Source: Oscheius tipulae
Taxonomy: Eukaryota; Nematoda; Chromadorea; Rhabditida; Rhabditidae
Assembly: GCA_037178975.1 (NCBI GenBank)
Contig: JASJZH010000002.1
Location: forward strand, 5,321,501-5,385,500
Direction of reading: 5' to 3'
DNA length: 64,000 nucleotides
Shown here: positions 23,879-35,887 of the stretch, one piece after another
Numbering within the stretch: the stretch's first letter is position 1
Layout: each line of letters begins with the position of its first letter
Notes under the pieces: model-generated
The model's input: only the letters and a program-made list of their open reading frames with translations
Database searches by the model: none
What the model was told of the DNA's origin: nothing
Translations under genes and position numbers: made by a program

Positions 23879-26800
23879 CAGCAAATTCTTCCCTTGTCCT
23901 TCAACTACGGGTCTCCTCCAAGCCAAAATTGTGATATCTCGCCGTCGACACATTTCCTCTCCAATAAACGCCTTGTTCTCTATTTGATCTGTCGTTCTAA
24001 ACTGGCCAGCTGTCAGCCGTGCCCGGAAAGAAGTGTCGGAAAGCCGGTCAAGCCGATCCGATCCAACTTCCCGCCACGTGCGACTCATCCAGGACAGTCA
24101 CGCTCTTTTCTCTTCTTCTACGGTTTCCTCATTTCTTCTTTTACATTAGTAGCAAAATGAGTCGGATCCCAGAACGACTGAGCCTGGATGAACTTCCGCT
24201 TATCCTCGAGTCTCCGAAAGGAAGTTAGATGGAGAACACATCCTGCTGTTTTGTAGAATGAGCTGGATCTATTAAAAAGGAAATCTGCAAAGAGCATACA
24301 ATACAGAGGTATTCCTAGAAATATCTGTGGACAGTAATAGACGACGGTTTCTCGTCTAGATTAGGTTGGCTCCAGTTGTTTCACCACAGCTCCATCGGGT
24401 AGGAGACGCAGTAGCCTACCCTTTTCAAAGACCGTCAGTAGCGAGTTACTCACGGATTCACTGTCATCTCTGATACTGAGAGTTCCGCAATTCGGAGTCG
24501 CTTTGCTCGCAGACTGTCTGCTTGCTACTGCCAGTAAGAAACCGAGACTTGAACTTTCGTGGTAGAGAGCATCGAAACTACATTGGTGAGAGACATTGTA
24601 AGAGCAAATGGGTCCAAATCGTAAACCTTGTTAGCTTGATACATCTAATTGTATGACTTTTCTTTGGAATTTAAAATTCCAAAATTTGACAAAAGAATAT
24701 TGACTCCTCCTTGCGGGAGTTGTTGATTGATCCTTTCTTCCGGACACTTCGTACAAGAAGACCACATGACCATCGAGATAAGAGCAATAGTTTCTGCCCG
24801 AAGGAATGTCACCTATCTGTCGGCTCTTTTCTGTACAAGTGGAAGTGATAGCTGTGTATGGCGTCGTTGTTTGTTGGTCGGCCCTATTGTAGTTCTCGAT
24901 GTCGGTGTGCTCATTATCGCCGTCGGCGTTCTTTTGTTGTCTTTTGTCGCCTCGCGTGTCTGTGCGACAACAGCAGTCAGTTACGTTCTCCTAACCTCTG
25001 CTCCTTGAGTGCTTGTCCACTTGTTCCTCTCTACGTCAATCCGGAAACTTCAAGGAAATGTTCCCTATGCCACAAAAAGACGGCCGTCAAGTAGCCATCC
25101 CTCCTCAACACAAACACTCGCGCAACCCTGTTTCGTATGCCATGATAGTTCTCACACACACACTGTCCCTCTCCTTTCAGGCGCCAAGCTGCCCGTGGCC
25201 AAACAAGAGATTCCTGACCAGCCTCGCATTGATCGCCTGTTCTGTTATCTTTTACAGTCCCCGCTCCTAAAACCTTTTCCGTTCGCAGAAGCGCTCTTAT
25301 CGTCGACTTCAGCTAGCAGCTCCATGTTTTTCTCCGAATGTATATACAGAGCCAACTTGAGCTTGTTTACACGCTGCTGTTTACGGCCAAGAACTACTGT
25401 CTGTGTCTACTTGTGTGTAAACAAATACTCCAGCAGCAAGCTTCTTAGAACGAGTCGTCAAATTCTCATATATATCCTTGTCCCATAATATTCACTCCAT
25501 TGTCTCTTGGTCTCAGCGGCTTCCTTTGAAGTCTTGAAAGCCTTATAAGCACATCAGGATTCCCATCATTGTAGAAGGGTCAGTAAGCGTTTCGATGGTT
25601 GATCCGTCCCTCACAAACCTTTACAGTGCCAACCTGTAGAAAGTCTCTGTACAACTGTAGGTTTTTGAGGTTTTGTTTTTTGAACGGTGATAAGCCAAAA
25701 GAGAGATAGCTAAGTTTCTAACCGACAGCTACGAATTATTTGTGTGCAATTGGCAGTGTGATATGAAACATGAGTCATTCTGTCCAACTGCTTTGAGAAA
25801 ACCTCTTCCGATTGCGGAAAAAGGTTTGACCAATCAGGGAATACAGAGTTGTTCGACGAATTGCTCCGACCTTCTTGTTTGCCATCCCTCTGAACAGTTT
25901 CCGTCAACAAGATGGCCTTCTTGGTTTATTCCTGTCCATTTGTTTTCGATTGCCCCCATGGTAGACTAATCAAAATTCTCATTTGATACCTCTCTCCAGC
26001 ATGAAACAAGTAGGAGGATCCTCTTTAGCCCTTCTTTATCGCAATTGACCCTTCGCATGACATTGACCACTACTGACCCTTCCAGCCAGCTGTTTCCTCT
26101 GCGTCTCTCGTCTTCCCATGGCTGGCAGCCTCTCTACCCTCTCTCTTTCTCTTTCGTGGTGCGCATATTCCAATTGTGCCCACAGCGTCCTGACTGATTT
26201 CGAAAGAATTTCTTCCCTTCATTTCTTTTTTATATTTCTCTCTATATTCGATTGATCGCCGGAATTTTGTGACTGTGACACCGTTTTTTTCCCGTGAGTC
26301 AGTGCTAATAACCCCCATATTTCTGAAATTCCTAAGCCATTCTGGCCAGCTGTGAAAATCTTTTGAAGAAGCCGGTTCGCCATCAACTGGTATAGTCAAT
26401 CGCGTGATACTTCCTTCTGCTTCTTCCTTTTCCCCTATCCTCAATATCCGAAATTGGGCACAAAACTTCTCCGATTTCTGGGTCAACACGAGCAGTGTGA
26501 ATAATAACTTAGGGGGCATAAATCCGCGCGAACGTCCAATTTTCCTCGCATTCTCGATGGATGACTTCTTATGCGAAATCCATTAGTTTTAAAGCAAAAA
26601 GTTTTGGAACTTTTTGTGAATACAATTGGCTCAATTAGGAGAAACAAAAACTATTTGTAATGTTTAAAAATAGAGTTCCTAGAAATTGCTCTGCTCCTAA
26701 GACCAGTACTTCCACCGCTGTCAGCTGTTTCTGTTTTGAGCAGCGTTCTGCCGTGAGTTCCTTTTTTCTGGTAGCATCTAGCCTTTGCAGCCCCCTTGCA

Positions 26801-27519
26801 GATTTCGAGATTCGAGAGAGAGGAATTTCACGTATGTGCGGCTTTTATCGCCGCTGCGCACTTCATTTTAACTATCGTCCCCAGTCTCTCGCATTTGCAT
26901 ATCGCGGCCAAGTTCATTCCATTTTTTGGCTTGTTTGTTTCGAACATAGGCACTTTCCCCTACGTGTGACCTCTTAAACCATGCATAAGAGACTGATGTT
27001 TGTCTTTGAGAGTGAGAGCCGGGCCATTCCCGTGGTCTCTTTTTCTGACTCACATCCTCCTTTTCCGCCATAACTGTCCCTTTTTTTCAGTTGTTACAGT
27101 CTAGGATGAGGAAAAAAAGCATATCACTTTTCTTCGCCAGAGTATTCCTGTATCCTGCTGCGTTTTTTCTGGGCGGGACAAGGTCACAGGCCAAGTTCAT
27201 TGAGCTTTTTCACTCTGACAGTGATAGCCAATCTCTCAATTCTCTTTGAGAGAACTTTCGACTACCTCTTTTTTTGAACTTCCACCCATATTTATGGTGC
27301 TAGTACGCAGCCTCCCAAATCACAAGATATCCATTTCCTTGTGGTTTACCATTTCTTGTCCATATGCTTTTGCCACCACAATATTCGTTGGCTTCCCCCC
27401 ATACCGGTTCCCGGAACGCAAGCCGACGATTGTGGATTAATGCAGGCAAAACGCTCATGTTCCCTCTGCCCCTGACTTCCTGTGATATATCTAACTGTTT
27501 CAGATCCTTCATCCACAGG
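23879..27519. other. Intergenic region without a supported gene
   Basis: About 3.6 kb. Several open frames (for example near 24727-25488) are rich in Ser, Cys and Leu but lack domains, signal peptides or matching splice sites. TTTTTGAGG-like words recur near 23660 and 25660. The sequence just before 27520 likely contains the promoter and trans-splice site of the kinase gene. Confidence 0.45.
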
Positions 27520-29977
27520 ATGATGGTTTCTAACTCCGTGCTCCTGACAGATCCGACTTGCTCACGACGAGGAGCTAGATGTTCCGTCGAGGTCATCAGT
27601 ACCATGTGTGGTCGGATGGCACAGCCTTCTTCCTCTCTCACGGCAGTGACAGATCATGAAACAGACACGAGCGACGAGGCCGAAAGTCCCCATTCTTATG
27701 TAAATTTTATAACTTGAACTGATCCGAACACTGTTTCAGAGGTCACCTCATCCCTTCAGTCAAGCAGTCGGTCTTCTCTCGGATATTGAAGACTTTGATG
27801 TCCTGGAACTTTTGGGCGAGGGTTTCTTCAGTCGAGTTCTCAAGGTCAGCTCCCCTCCTCAATCCTATAATTGCTATGAGGCTGTTGTGTTCGATCCATT
27901 CTGTGCACAAAAGACTTTTGCGAGAAAAAAGGGCGCTCGGAATAGCTTATTCGCGCGTGTTTGTTCGCGTATAATAGGCCGGATTGCAACCTTGGTTTGT
28001 CAACCAGTCAGCCATTAGAGAGGTCGATCCCAGTTTGACTCATACCAATCCATCAAAGTTCAGCAGCAATCACTTGTAATGATCTTTTTGAAGGCCAGAG
28101 CAAGACAAAACATTCAGGTTCGACACCGACTGACTGGGGAGGTCATGGTTCTGAAAGTCTGCAAGATTTCTGCAGTGGGAAGTCGGAGAGCAGCACACGC
28201 TGATGCGGCCAGAGAAGCAGATATGCTGAGGAAACTCAGGCATCGGAATATTCTGGAGATGAAGGGAATCTGCATTGAACGCAATGGACCAGGTAGAAAC
28301 TTTCTTAAGACCCTTCAAAATTTCTTTTAGAATGGGACATGCATCTGCTAGTCGACTACTGTTCTGGAGGTAGTCTGTCCCGGTATATTCTAGACCCAAC
28401 CAAGGTTTTCCCCTGGATGAGGAGGTTACGATCCGCCTTGGAAATCTCCAATGCCATGGAGTTTATCCATAGCAAGAGGATCATTCATAGAGATCTTACT
28501 AGCATGGTAGATCATTTCATGTTTTGATTGAGGAAGAGTTTATAGAATGTTCTATTGCGACTGGACGCGACTACTGGAGAGACACAGGCAGTTGTTGCTG
28601 ACTTTGGACTCTCTTGTCCTTTTCCGAAACGAGGAGAGATGTTGCCACAGGTAAGAGTCTGGCGACAGTAAGAAATTGTGGCTTTTAGGTCGGCACTACT
28701 TACTTCATGAGTCCTGAATGCCTGAAAGAGGAGTTTTACGACGAAAAGTCTGACATCTTCTCGTTCGGTGTCATCCTCTGCCAGCTGATAGCTCGAATCG
28801 ACGCCGATCCAGACAGTGGTCTTCACAGAACCAGCACTTTCGGTCTGGACTACGTTCTTTTCACTCCGTGCTGTCCTCCCGACACTCCAATCGAGCTCCT
28901 GAAGATTGCCTTCAAGTGTTGTCTACTCGATCCGAGATATCGTCCTTCCTTCTCGGAACTGTCCAGTGCGCTGAGGGAGATTGCTCCGACAATGCCGTCC
29001 TCTCCTTCCTCGGATCGAACGGCAAAGGAGTCACGACTGGGAAGATCACGTTCCGACGCGGCACTTAAGCGACCAAAGTGTCTGGCACTGAACGCAAGAA
29101 AGCTCTCGAATACTTTGGCCACAACATATTGTCGTCCTGTGGTCGAGGGCCTGGCAGACGATGAGGCCAGTATCGCCGCCATGGAAGAGTTGGCAAGAGA
29201 CATTGCCAGAGAAGAGCCCTCTCACGGACACACCAATCCTTTCGTCGTCCACGAACGCTATAGGACCCAGAGGAAGATCATTCCGAGAGTCGATGGAAGG
29301 CGTCGAAGTGAAACCAAACCGGAGGCTTCGTCGGAAGGAATGCCTGTCAAGAGGTGGTACCGTCGTCGTTGTACCTCTCTGCCTTCTGAAATGGACGGAG
29401 AAATCATCGCGATCGGAGGTCAAGAAGAAGAAATTGACGGGTCTCCAGGAGGCATTCCTATGGCCTTCAGGGACTTTGACATGGTAAGAATGTCTCATTT
29501 TCTTCATCTTCGAAACTTCAGAAATGTTCGAAATCTATGAAACGATTCCCATCCAGACGACACACGATGATTCCTGAATGTTCTGGAGTCAAGTCGACTC
29601 TCGAACTGCCGGTCACTCCTCAATACGAGATGCCACTCCGAGGAAAGGAGACACTCGGACTTTCTCCAGTGACGGAGGTCAACTCGGAAGAGGTGAGTAG
29701 TACAACATAGACGCAGAGACAGAATCTAGAAACCTCTGTAACCCTCTCCTTCTTCAGATTATCCCCTCTCCCGTCCGTTCTCATCCCATTTCTCTATCCT
29801 TCTCCTCATCCATCTCTTCCCTTGGACTTATAGGTTCAGAAACAATATCAGTTTGTCTTACCAATAGTTTCAGGAGATCAACTGAACAACAACAAGCCTA
29901 TCAAGATCGTCCGCCCGAAAACATCCAGAATATGTGGTCGAGCTGATCGACGTCAGAATCACTGTGTCATACTGTAG
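27520..29977 (+). CDS. TESK/LIMK-type protein kinase with C-terminal CaaX motif
   Basis: Dual-specificity TKL kinase of the TESK branch, whose known members phosphorylate cofilin and regulate actin. The ATG at 27520 follows CTGTTTCAG by 16 nt. The domain starts LLGEGFFSRVLK, an intron (27847-28115) follows, and the chain continues VRHRLTGEVMVLKVCKIS with the ATP-binding lysine. The catalytic loop is HRDLTSM joined to NVLLRLD; next come ADFGLSCPFPKRGEM, QVGTTYFMSPECL, SDIFSFGVILCQLIARIDAD and FGLDYVLF, typical of TESK. A long Arg/Ser-rich tail follows. The final exon (29840-29977) reads VLPIVSGDQLNNNKPIKIV and ends RADRRQNHCVIL, a CaaX box predicted to direct geranylgeranylation. An AATAAA lies at 30133. 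A histone deacetylase starts 281 nt downstream on the same strand. Confidence 0.85.
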
Positions 29978-30258
29978 ATACATGCTCAGCTTTATTCCCA
30001 GGTCTCCTTATCTTCACTTTTCCCTTGACTCATATCTCAACTGTATATAGTCCTAGATCTTATTCTTTGCTCTCGAATTACTGGTCTCCTAATTCCAAAT
30101 CACTTCAATCGTATTCTATCTGAAACTCGGTGAATAAACCTCTTTGAACTACCTGTTTGGGGAAAAGCGTTTCGCGTTGTAATCGATTTCCTATATGACG
30201 CCGAGACCATATCAGCAGGGACCGATCGCGTGCTCTTGTTCCTCCTTTTTTCCCAGAA

Positions 30259-32175
30259 ATGTTCTTCATCACTGAGGTCGGAGAGCCGGCTTTGATGAAA
30301 CTTCATGAGAATCCCTTCACACACCATATCGAACACCCCGGCCGTCTGGAGACCATCGAGGATGTGGCCAAGGAGGTGCGGATTGGGCTTTTTGGCTACC
30401 TAATTTGTTTAAGCTGGAACTTGACTTTGTTGGTGACAATACCACGGCGACTGAGGAGCAGATTCTTCTTGCGCATACCAAGGAATACATCGACATTATG
30501 GCCACCACTCAAACTCTCAGTGTAAGCAAAGAATCTTGATCTAGTCCAGTTCAATTCAGAAGGAAGAACTGAGAGATTTCCCCGAAAAGCACAATTTTGA
30601 GGATATTTATGTCAACAACTATACCTATCAAGCCTCCTTGAAGGCAGTCGGTTGTGGTATTCGAGCTGTTGAAAAGGTTCTTGAAACTGGGTTTGTTATC
30701 TTTCTATGTCAACGGATAGCTGACTAAGAAAGAGCGGTTTTGCTGGTCTTCGACCACCTGGACATCATGCCGGACCGTCGGAGGCGTCAGGTTTCTGCTA
30801 CTTCAACAACGTTGCCATAGCTGCCAAGCATGTTAGTATTGACTTTTCACATTCGATGTCAGACACTTTCAGCTGGTCGAGACCCACAAGGACATTGATC
30901 GAGTCCTGATCGTTGACTGGGACGTGCACTGTGGTCAAGGAACTCAGGATTGTGTTGCCGGAGACGAGAGAATCAAACTCGTAAACATTTTCCGTCACGA
31001 GCAGGGAACATTCTGGCCGTACTGTAAGCGAACAGGGATTCGAGCGACTGATCCCAAGTGTAAGACTTTCGTTGTAGTTATCATTGCCATGTACAGTCAA
31101 AAACACCATCAATGTCCCGCTACACACTGTCGGTTTCGGGAACTGGGACTATTTAACCATGATGCATCTTATAATCCATCCAATCGTCAAGGATTGGAAA
31201 CCTCAGTTCATTTTGGTCAGTTGTGGTTTCGACGCCGCGTTCGGGGATCCCGAGGGCGATATGAAGATAACTCCACTCGGATTTGCCCATATGACCCGCT
31301 CGCTGTCGACCGTTCAAAACGACGGGAAACGGATCCCTGTGGCTCTGTTTTTCGAGGGCGGCTACTTCCTCCCGGTGGTCAAGCAGAGCTTCAGAAGAGT
31401 CTGTGAAGCTATGGAAAGTAATGGACAACTTCCAGTTCTTGAGAGTCACGTAAGTATCTTCATCTTGTGCTGAAAAATGTTCAGTTTCTAGCCATTGCAC
31501 GACGGACTAGCTGCCATCATTCATAGGGTCCATGAGGCTCATCGCGAGACATTCCCCCACTTCGACGCACTGTTCAAACTCGTGGAAAAGTTTAAGACTC
31601 TCCCTCCGGTAAGCTTTCTGTTCTTTTCCTTGTTACACATGAAAAACTTTCCAGATCGAAGAGGTAGATAAATTCCTAGGCAGACAGCCCGATGTCGTGG
31701 AGAAGGACGCCTGCATCATCAGGACAGAAGAGGTTTGGATTCTTTCAATTTCTTTAATACGTACTCTGACAGTACGAAGACGAGCTGAAGCGTCAACTGG
31801 CCCGCATCGCTGTCAAAGAAGACCCATCCGTGGAGATCAGAAATGGAGGGTGTGAAGGAGAGCGAGATCCCTGTAACATTTCGATCGAGACCAATTCAAA
31901 ACTAGAAATTACTTTTGAGGAGAAGGACAGAACTCTTTTTTTCAAGATCCCGTCGAGTCTCGAGACGATCTTCACCAGTACTGTAAGTTCACAGGACTTC
32001 TAATCACGAACATCTTCAGGTTCTCCTGTCTCTGAACCCGAGCACGGTACCGAACACTTCGAGCACTATTCCCAACGATGATCATCTTGCCGTCCTCACG
32101 GATTTCATCAACACTCATCGGAAACATTCCCTCTTTTGCAACTTGCCCATTATGTCCATATGTGCCTCGAAATAA
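30259..32175 (+). CDS. Class IIb-like histone deacetylase (HDAC6/10 type), single catalytic domain
   Basis: Zinc-dependent lysine deacetylase. The ATG lies 2 nt after TTTTTTCCCAG, a likely trans-splice acceptor. The deacetylase domain has [90 protein letters not shown] and FEGGYFLP. The His pair, the zinc ligands Asp/His/Asp and the catalytic Tyr are present. An intron of only 37 nt (31060-31096) restores the loop before [17 protein letters not shown]. The His after DWDVH is Cys, a non-ligand change. After the domain come [19 protein letters not shown] and an acidic, otherwise unrecognised C-terminal part ending [11 protein letters not shown]. No second deacetylase domain or ubiquitin-binding zinc finger is seen, unlike vertebrate HDAC6. 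AATAAA-like signals follow at about 32240 and 32273. Confidence 0.88.
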
Positions 32176-32292
32176 GTACGGTTTATTATGAGACGCTGAA
32201 AGAGGGATCTATGTACAAAAGTCCTCCAGGGATAAATGCAATAAATTAGGGGGATAGTTTGGTTTGAGAAGTTCAATAAATGACACAATAAG

Positions 32293-34184
32293 TTAGAAGG
32301 ATGCGTCGAAACTGTGCTGGTGATGGCTGGGAAGAGGTGGGAATGGAAGTCCTTGGCATTTCATGCAGAACCATTTCCCCTTGGGAGCTGTGCCCGAACT
32401 CATTCCCAAACACTCGTAGTGGAACCACTGGATCGTACACTGAAGAAAAAAGTATTAAATGGAAAAGAGAGAACTCACCGTCTCATTGTCGCAGCAGATC
32501 ATGTCACCGTAACTGGCCTCTCCGCAAATGCACCAAGACTTGTGAGCGTCGTCTGGATCCTCGTCCTCAGATCCTAAAAGAAGCTCCTATGCTTTTTCCA
32601 TAGTTCGCTCTAGTTTCTGGATTAGTTCAAACATGCCCTGTCAGAAGTAAGAACTGAAAGACCAGGTAAAATAATACAGTCAAGGAATCACAAGCCAAAG
32701 AGGAACGTTGTCGCAACTGAGGTAACTCGACAAGGACATCGTTCGAGTTGGACAGTCGTCAGAGTTAGAGCAAGATTCCCCGTGAAGAGCGGATTGAATG
32801 GACTAGTGAGACGCTTGTAATATCGTCTATTGTCTACTGCTAGAAGACTACTGGGACATTCTAATAAGAACAAGGGAGTATAAGAGTGAGAGGTTTCAAA
32901 GTGGAGACTGGGTAGAACAAGTTCGGGTTGATAGTGGTATTATCCATCTTGTTCAATGCATGGCGCTAAATCTACTGCTGGACGAAGAGGAAACAAAACT
33001 GAAGCAGAAATCACTGGGTGATGAGGAGACTGACTAAGTAGTCGAGAAACTGTTTCGTGCGTGATTGACGACATAATCTGTTCTGTATTTCCCTGTAACT
33101 CACGTTCAGTTTCTCCCTCCTCATGATGATGGATAGGTGGATGAGTCCTTCTCTGCCTCTGAACAGCCTCGGTGAACATTTCCTGTACTCTCGAGGTCAG
33201 TTTTCTCTGTCTACCATGTCGACTCTCAGTTCCAGCAAAGTTTGGCATGGCGGACGATGACACGAGTGGGTTCTGAAGGGGGTTCCTCAAAATACCTCCT
33301 CAAAGACTCACCGAGATCATAGAAGAATTGGGCGAATGGTTGTCGTTGAGAGCAGAGGACCAGCTCTTCTCCGATACGGCCGGGGACAAAGCCATTCCGT
33401 TCATTACAGACGGGACCGAAAGCGTTCCTTTCAACGAGGGGATCGAGGGTCGTTTCTTGCTCGCATGCGAATCCGGGGGATTTGGCTTTCGTCCTCTTCC
33501 AGACGAGCTCCCATTTGTTGGAGTCATCGGCATTGCGAGCATTGGAGCAAAAGGAGAGAGAAGATCATCATCGGTGATTCCCGAAAAGTCGGGAATGTTC
33601 GAGAGCGAAGAAAAGCTGTCGAAGAGATTCTTCGAAAACTTGAAGGCCGTCTCTCCGCCCTGACTCCCGTTTTCGCTCGGATGGCGTCGTTTACGCTCTT
33701 TCCTTGCCGCCACAACTGCCTCAACATAGTCCGAAAATCTTTTCTCGATGGCTTCCGTGACTCCCGGATTGTCTGCTTCCAGTTCGTACTTAAAATGCGT
33801 CTTTTCCTTGTCCAAGTGCTGCAGGTACGTGCTAAGAATTTCCTGCATTCTCTCTGCCATGGACACTTTTTCCGCTGCCATGCTTCGGTAGCGGGCATAT
33901 TGCTAAATTTTGTTCCTGCCTTCAACCATTTTAGTCATACCTGCTGGAAGTACTGGAACCTCTTCTGTTTCTCCTCATCCGGGAGCTGTACTCCCAGCTC
34001 GAAAAACTCATCGATGCTCTTTTTGGTCTGATCGAGGCCCGCCTCGATGTCGCTGTCTATCTTCCGCATTTCCGAAAACCGCTCCTTGAACTCTGCCGGG
34101 AGCTCCTCCAGCACTGAAGGTCATTCTTTAGTTGTTCTGTCAAAATATGAACTCACTTTCGAGAAAATCGTCCAAAAACAGCAT
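32293..34184 (-). CDS. ING3-type inhibitor-of-growth protein with PHD finger
   Basis: Chromatin reader; ING3 orthologues are subunits of NuA4/TIP60 histone acetyltransferase complexes, and ING PHD fingers bind trimethylated H3K4. The ATG at 34184 gives MLFLDDFLE, joined across a 43-nt intron (34114-34156) to MLEELPAEFKERFSEMRKID. This matches the ING3 N-terminus. The helical ING domain continues with ILSTYLQHLDKEKTHFKYEL and EADNPGVTEAIEKRF. A basic and Ser/Pro-rich linker (RKERKRRHPSE) spans 33300-33700. The C-terminal PHD finger, in two exons (about 32472-32575 and 32293-32437), reads WCICGEASYGDMICCDNET, then CTIQWFHYECLGMSSG and KGKWFCMKC; all eight zinc ligands are present. The stop is at 32293-32295. 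It is convergent with the deacetylase gene (117 nt apart) and 171 nt downstream of NDUFB8 on the same strand. Confidence 0.9.
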
Positions 34185-34355
34185 CCTTCATGCAGATCTT
34201 TGTTGAATCCTGATTTTGAGGATGTAAACTGGATTGGTATGATGAAAAAGGTATTCCAGCGGATAGTACCGCCGTCGTTTTTATAAAATCCATCTCTTAT
34301 AGTTTACTCGTCGAATTTTAGTAACAACATTACTACAGAATGTCTACATCTCGAA

Positions 34356-35343
34356 CTAGTGGTGATGCTGAGCAGATTCGGCTCCCTCCAGCTCGAAGGA
34401 GTAGTTCTCAATTGGATATTTTCGTGGGTCATCGAAGGGGAAGGCCCGGTAGAAGTCGTACGGGTACTGTTTTGGCATCTAGGAATATTTTTTGTATACG
34501 AACATTTCAAAAATGACTTACCACGGGGTTTTTCCACCTAAGAGCGTTGGGATGATCGATGCAGAAGTACCAAGCGAGAATGGCCATTGGGACGAGGACG
34601 CGGAGACACAGAACAATTGATCCCCAGCTGGAAATGTGATGAAAAATAGAAAAGGAAAACACGTACGTGGTATAGTCCTCGGCTTCGAGTCCGGTGAAGG
34701 TGAGACGATCTCCACGGTAGCGCATCATGTCGATAGGGACCTGCAAATCACAAAATTGCAGTCGGCCCTTTTCTAATTGCATATTCCGTCTTATTAGACA
34801 TTATTTTCGGTGATATTTAACTGGACTATTAAAAAAACGGGGAAATCAGTAAGCTCGAAGCTCTTACGAACTGTTTGACCCAAAAAGTAGAAACGCACCA
34901 TCTCTCCCCAATTCCTCCTATTTTGTCTGTCCGTCCAAGCCTCGTATGGATCTTTGTGATCGTAGGTAACAATTCCGAGATCCGGATAGTCTCCTGCGTA
35001 TTTGATCGGATCGTCGGGATTCATCGTGTTGTAATCTTCCGGGCGAAGGCCGTACCTAAATTTAAGGATGGAAAGCATCGTAAAATGTGACAACTCAAAA
35101 AGAAGAAGTGGAAACTCACTTGATAGCGGCAGCTCGACGTTCTTCCTCCGTGGTCGGGAAATTTCCAGGCTTGTGATCACGGGGATACCATCCGTCGAAT
35201 GTCAATGGGCCACGCACTGTAAATTGTGAATACATTGAGTAATTTGAGTGTTTAGTAGAAGATAGAAACAAGAACTTACTGGCTAGAAATCTGGAGGTAT
35301 GTACATGACGTCGAGCGACAGCCCGCAAGTGTGAAGAAAGCAT
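34356..35343 (-). CDS. NADH:ubiquinone oxidoreductase subunit NDUFB8 (ASHI)
   Basis: Accessory subunit of the mitochondrial complex I membrane arm. Six exons splice in frame: 35280-35343, 35120-35216, 34872-35055, 34667-34740, 34522-34627 and 34356-34478, giving 215 aa. The ATG follows TTTTTTCAG by 6 nt. The N-terminus MLSSHLRAVARRHVHTSRFL is an Arg-rich mitochondrial presequence. Family motifs include GWYPRDHKPGNFPTTEEERR, AAAIKYGLRPEDYNTMNPDD, GDYPDLG and HKDPYEAWTDRQNRRNWGE. A single transmembrane helix (SIVLCLRVLVPMAILAWYFC) precedes the C-terminal QYPYDFYRAFPFDDPRKYP. It sits between FAD synthase upstream and ING3 downstream, all minus strand. Confidence 0.93.
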
Positions 35344-35887
35344 GGCTTTCTGAAAAAAAAAAACCTTATTTACATTATTTTCGATTGGAGCACAGTAGAA
35401 TGGAGAAGAGAAAAAGAAAGAACGAGATTAATAGCCTGGAAATGAAGAAAACTTTGCCGCACAAAATTTCTCTATTTCTGCATTCGAGTGCGCACTTCTC
35501 GCTAAACAACAATCCGATTCGTTTATTGAGATAGCGCAATCTACAGAAAGTTGTTCATTGCCAGTGAAATTTAACAGCAAAGAGATGTAATGGATAACAT
35601 GAAGTTTCTCAAGATTTCCAAAGTCAGTGCATAAACGATGACTTTTGCGTTCAGCGACGTGTCTTCGGCAGCTTTTTGCCCAAAAATAAGCAAGGAAGGA
35701 CAAATAGACGACAGATTGCTAGCAAGGAAAACACGTAAATTGGAGAGAAGAAAACTACGAGAAGAATGCAAAAAAGACGCAATTGTGCGTGTGTTCCGTA
35801 TTATATTTTTAGTTTGACGCTACAATTTAGCGATCAAAGGGTAGAGTAAAGAAAGAGATTAGAAATCTTTACTTATTTATCACAAAT
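35344..35887. other. Intergenic gap between FAD synthase and NDUFB8
   Basis: About 540 nt on the minus-strand gene track. It would hold the FAD synthase 3' end and either the NDUFB8 promoter or an intercistronic spacer. No other gene is visible. Confidence 0.5.

Noticed and set aside
27950-28045. tRNA-like sequence in the kinase intron (GGTCGATCCC, GGTTGCAATCC)
   Set aside because: Matches to A and B boxes are partial on both strands and no stems form.
31024-31096. A long intron directly after FWPY in the deacetylase
   Set aside because: Using the donor at 31060 instead keeps the loop length of other HDACs and the correct phase.
33336-34031. 231-residue plus-strand frame opposite the ING3 gene
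   Set aside because: It is antisense to the conserved ING domain exons, has no domain and no matching splice sites.
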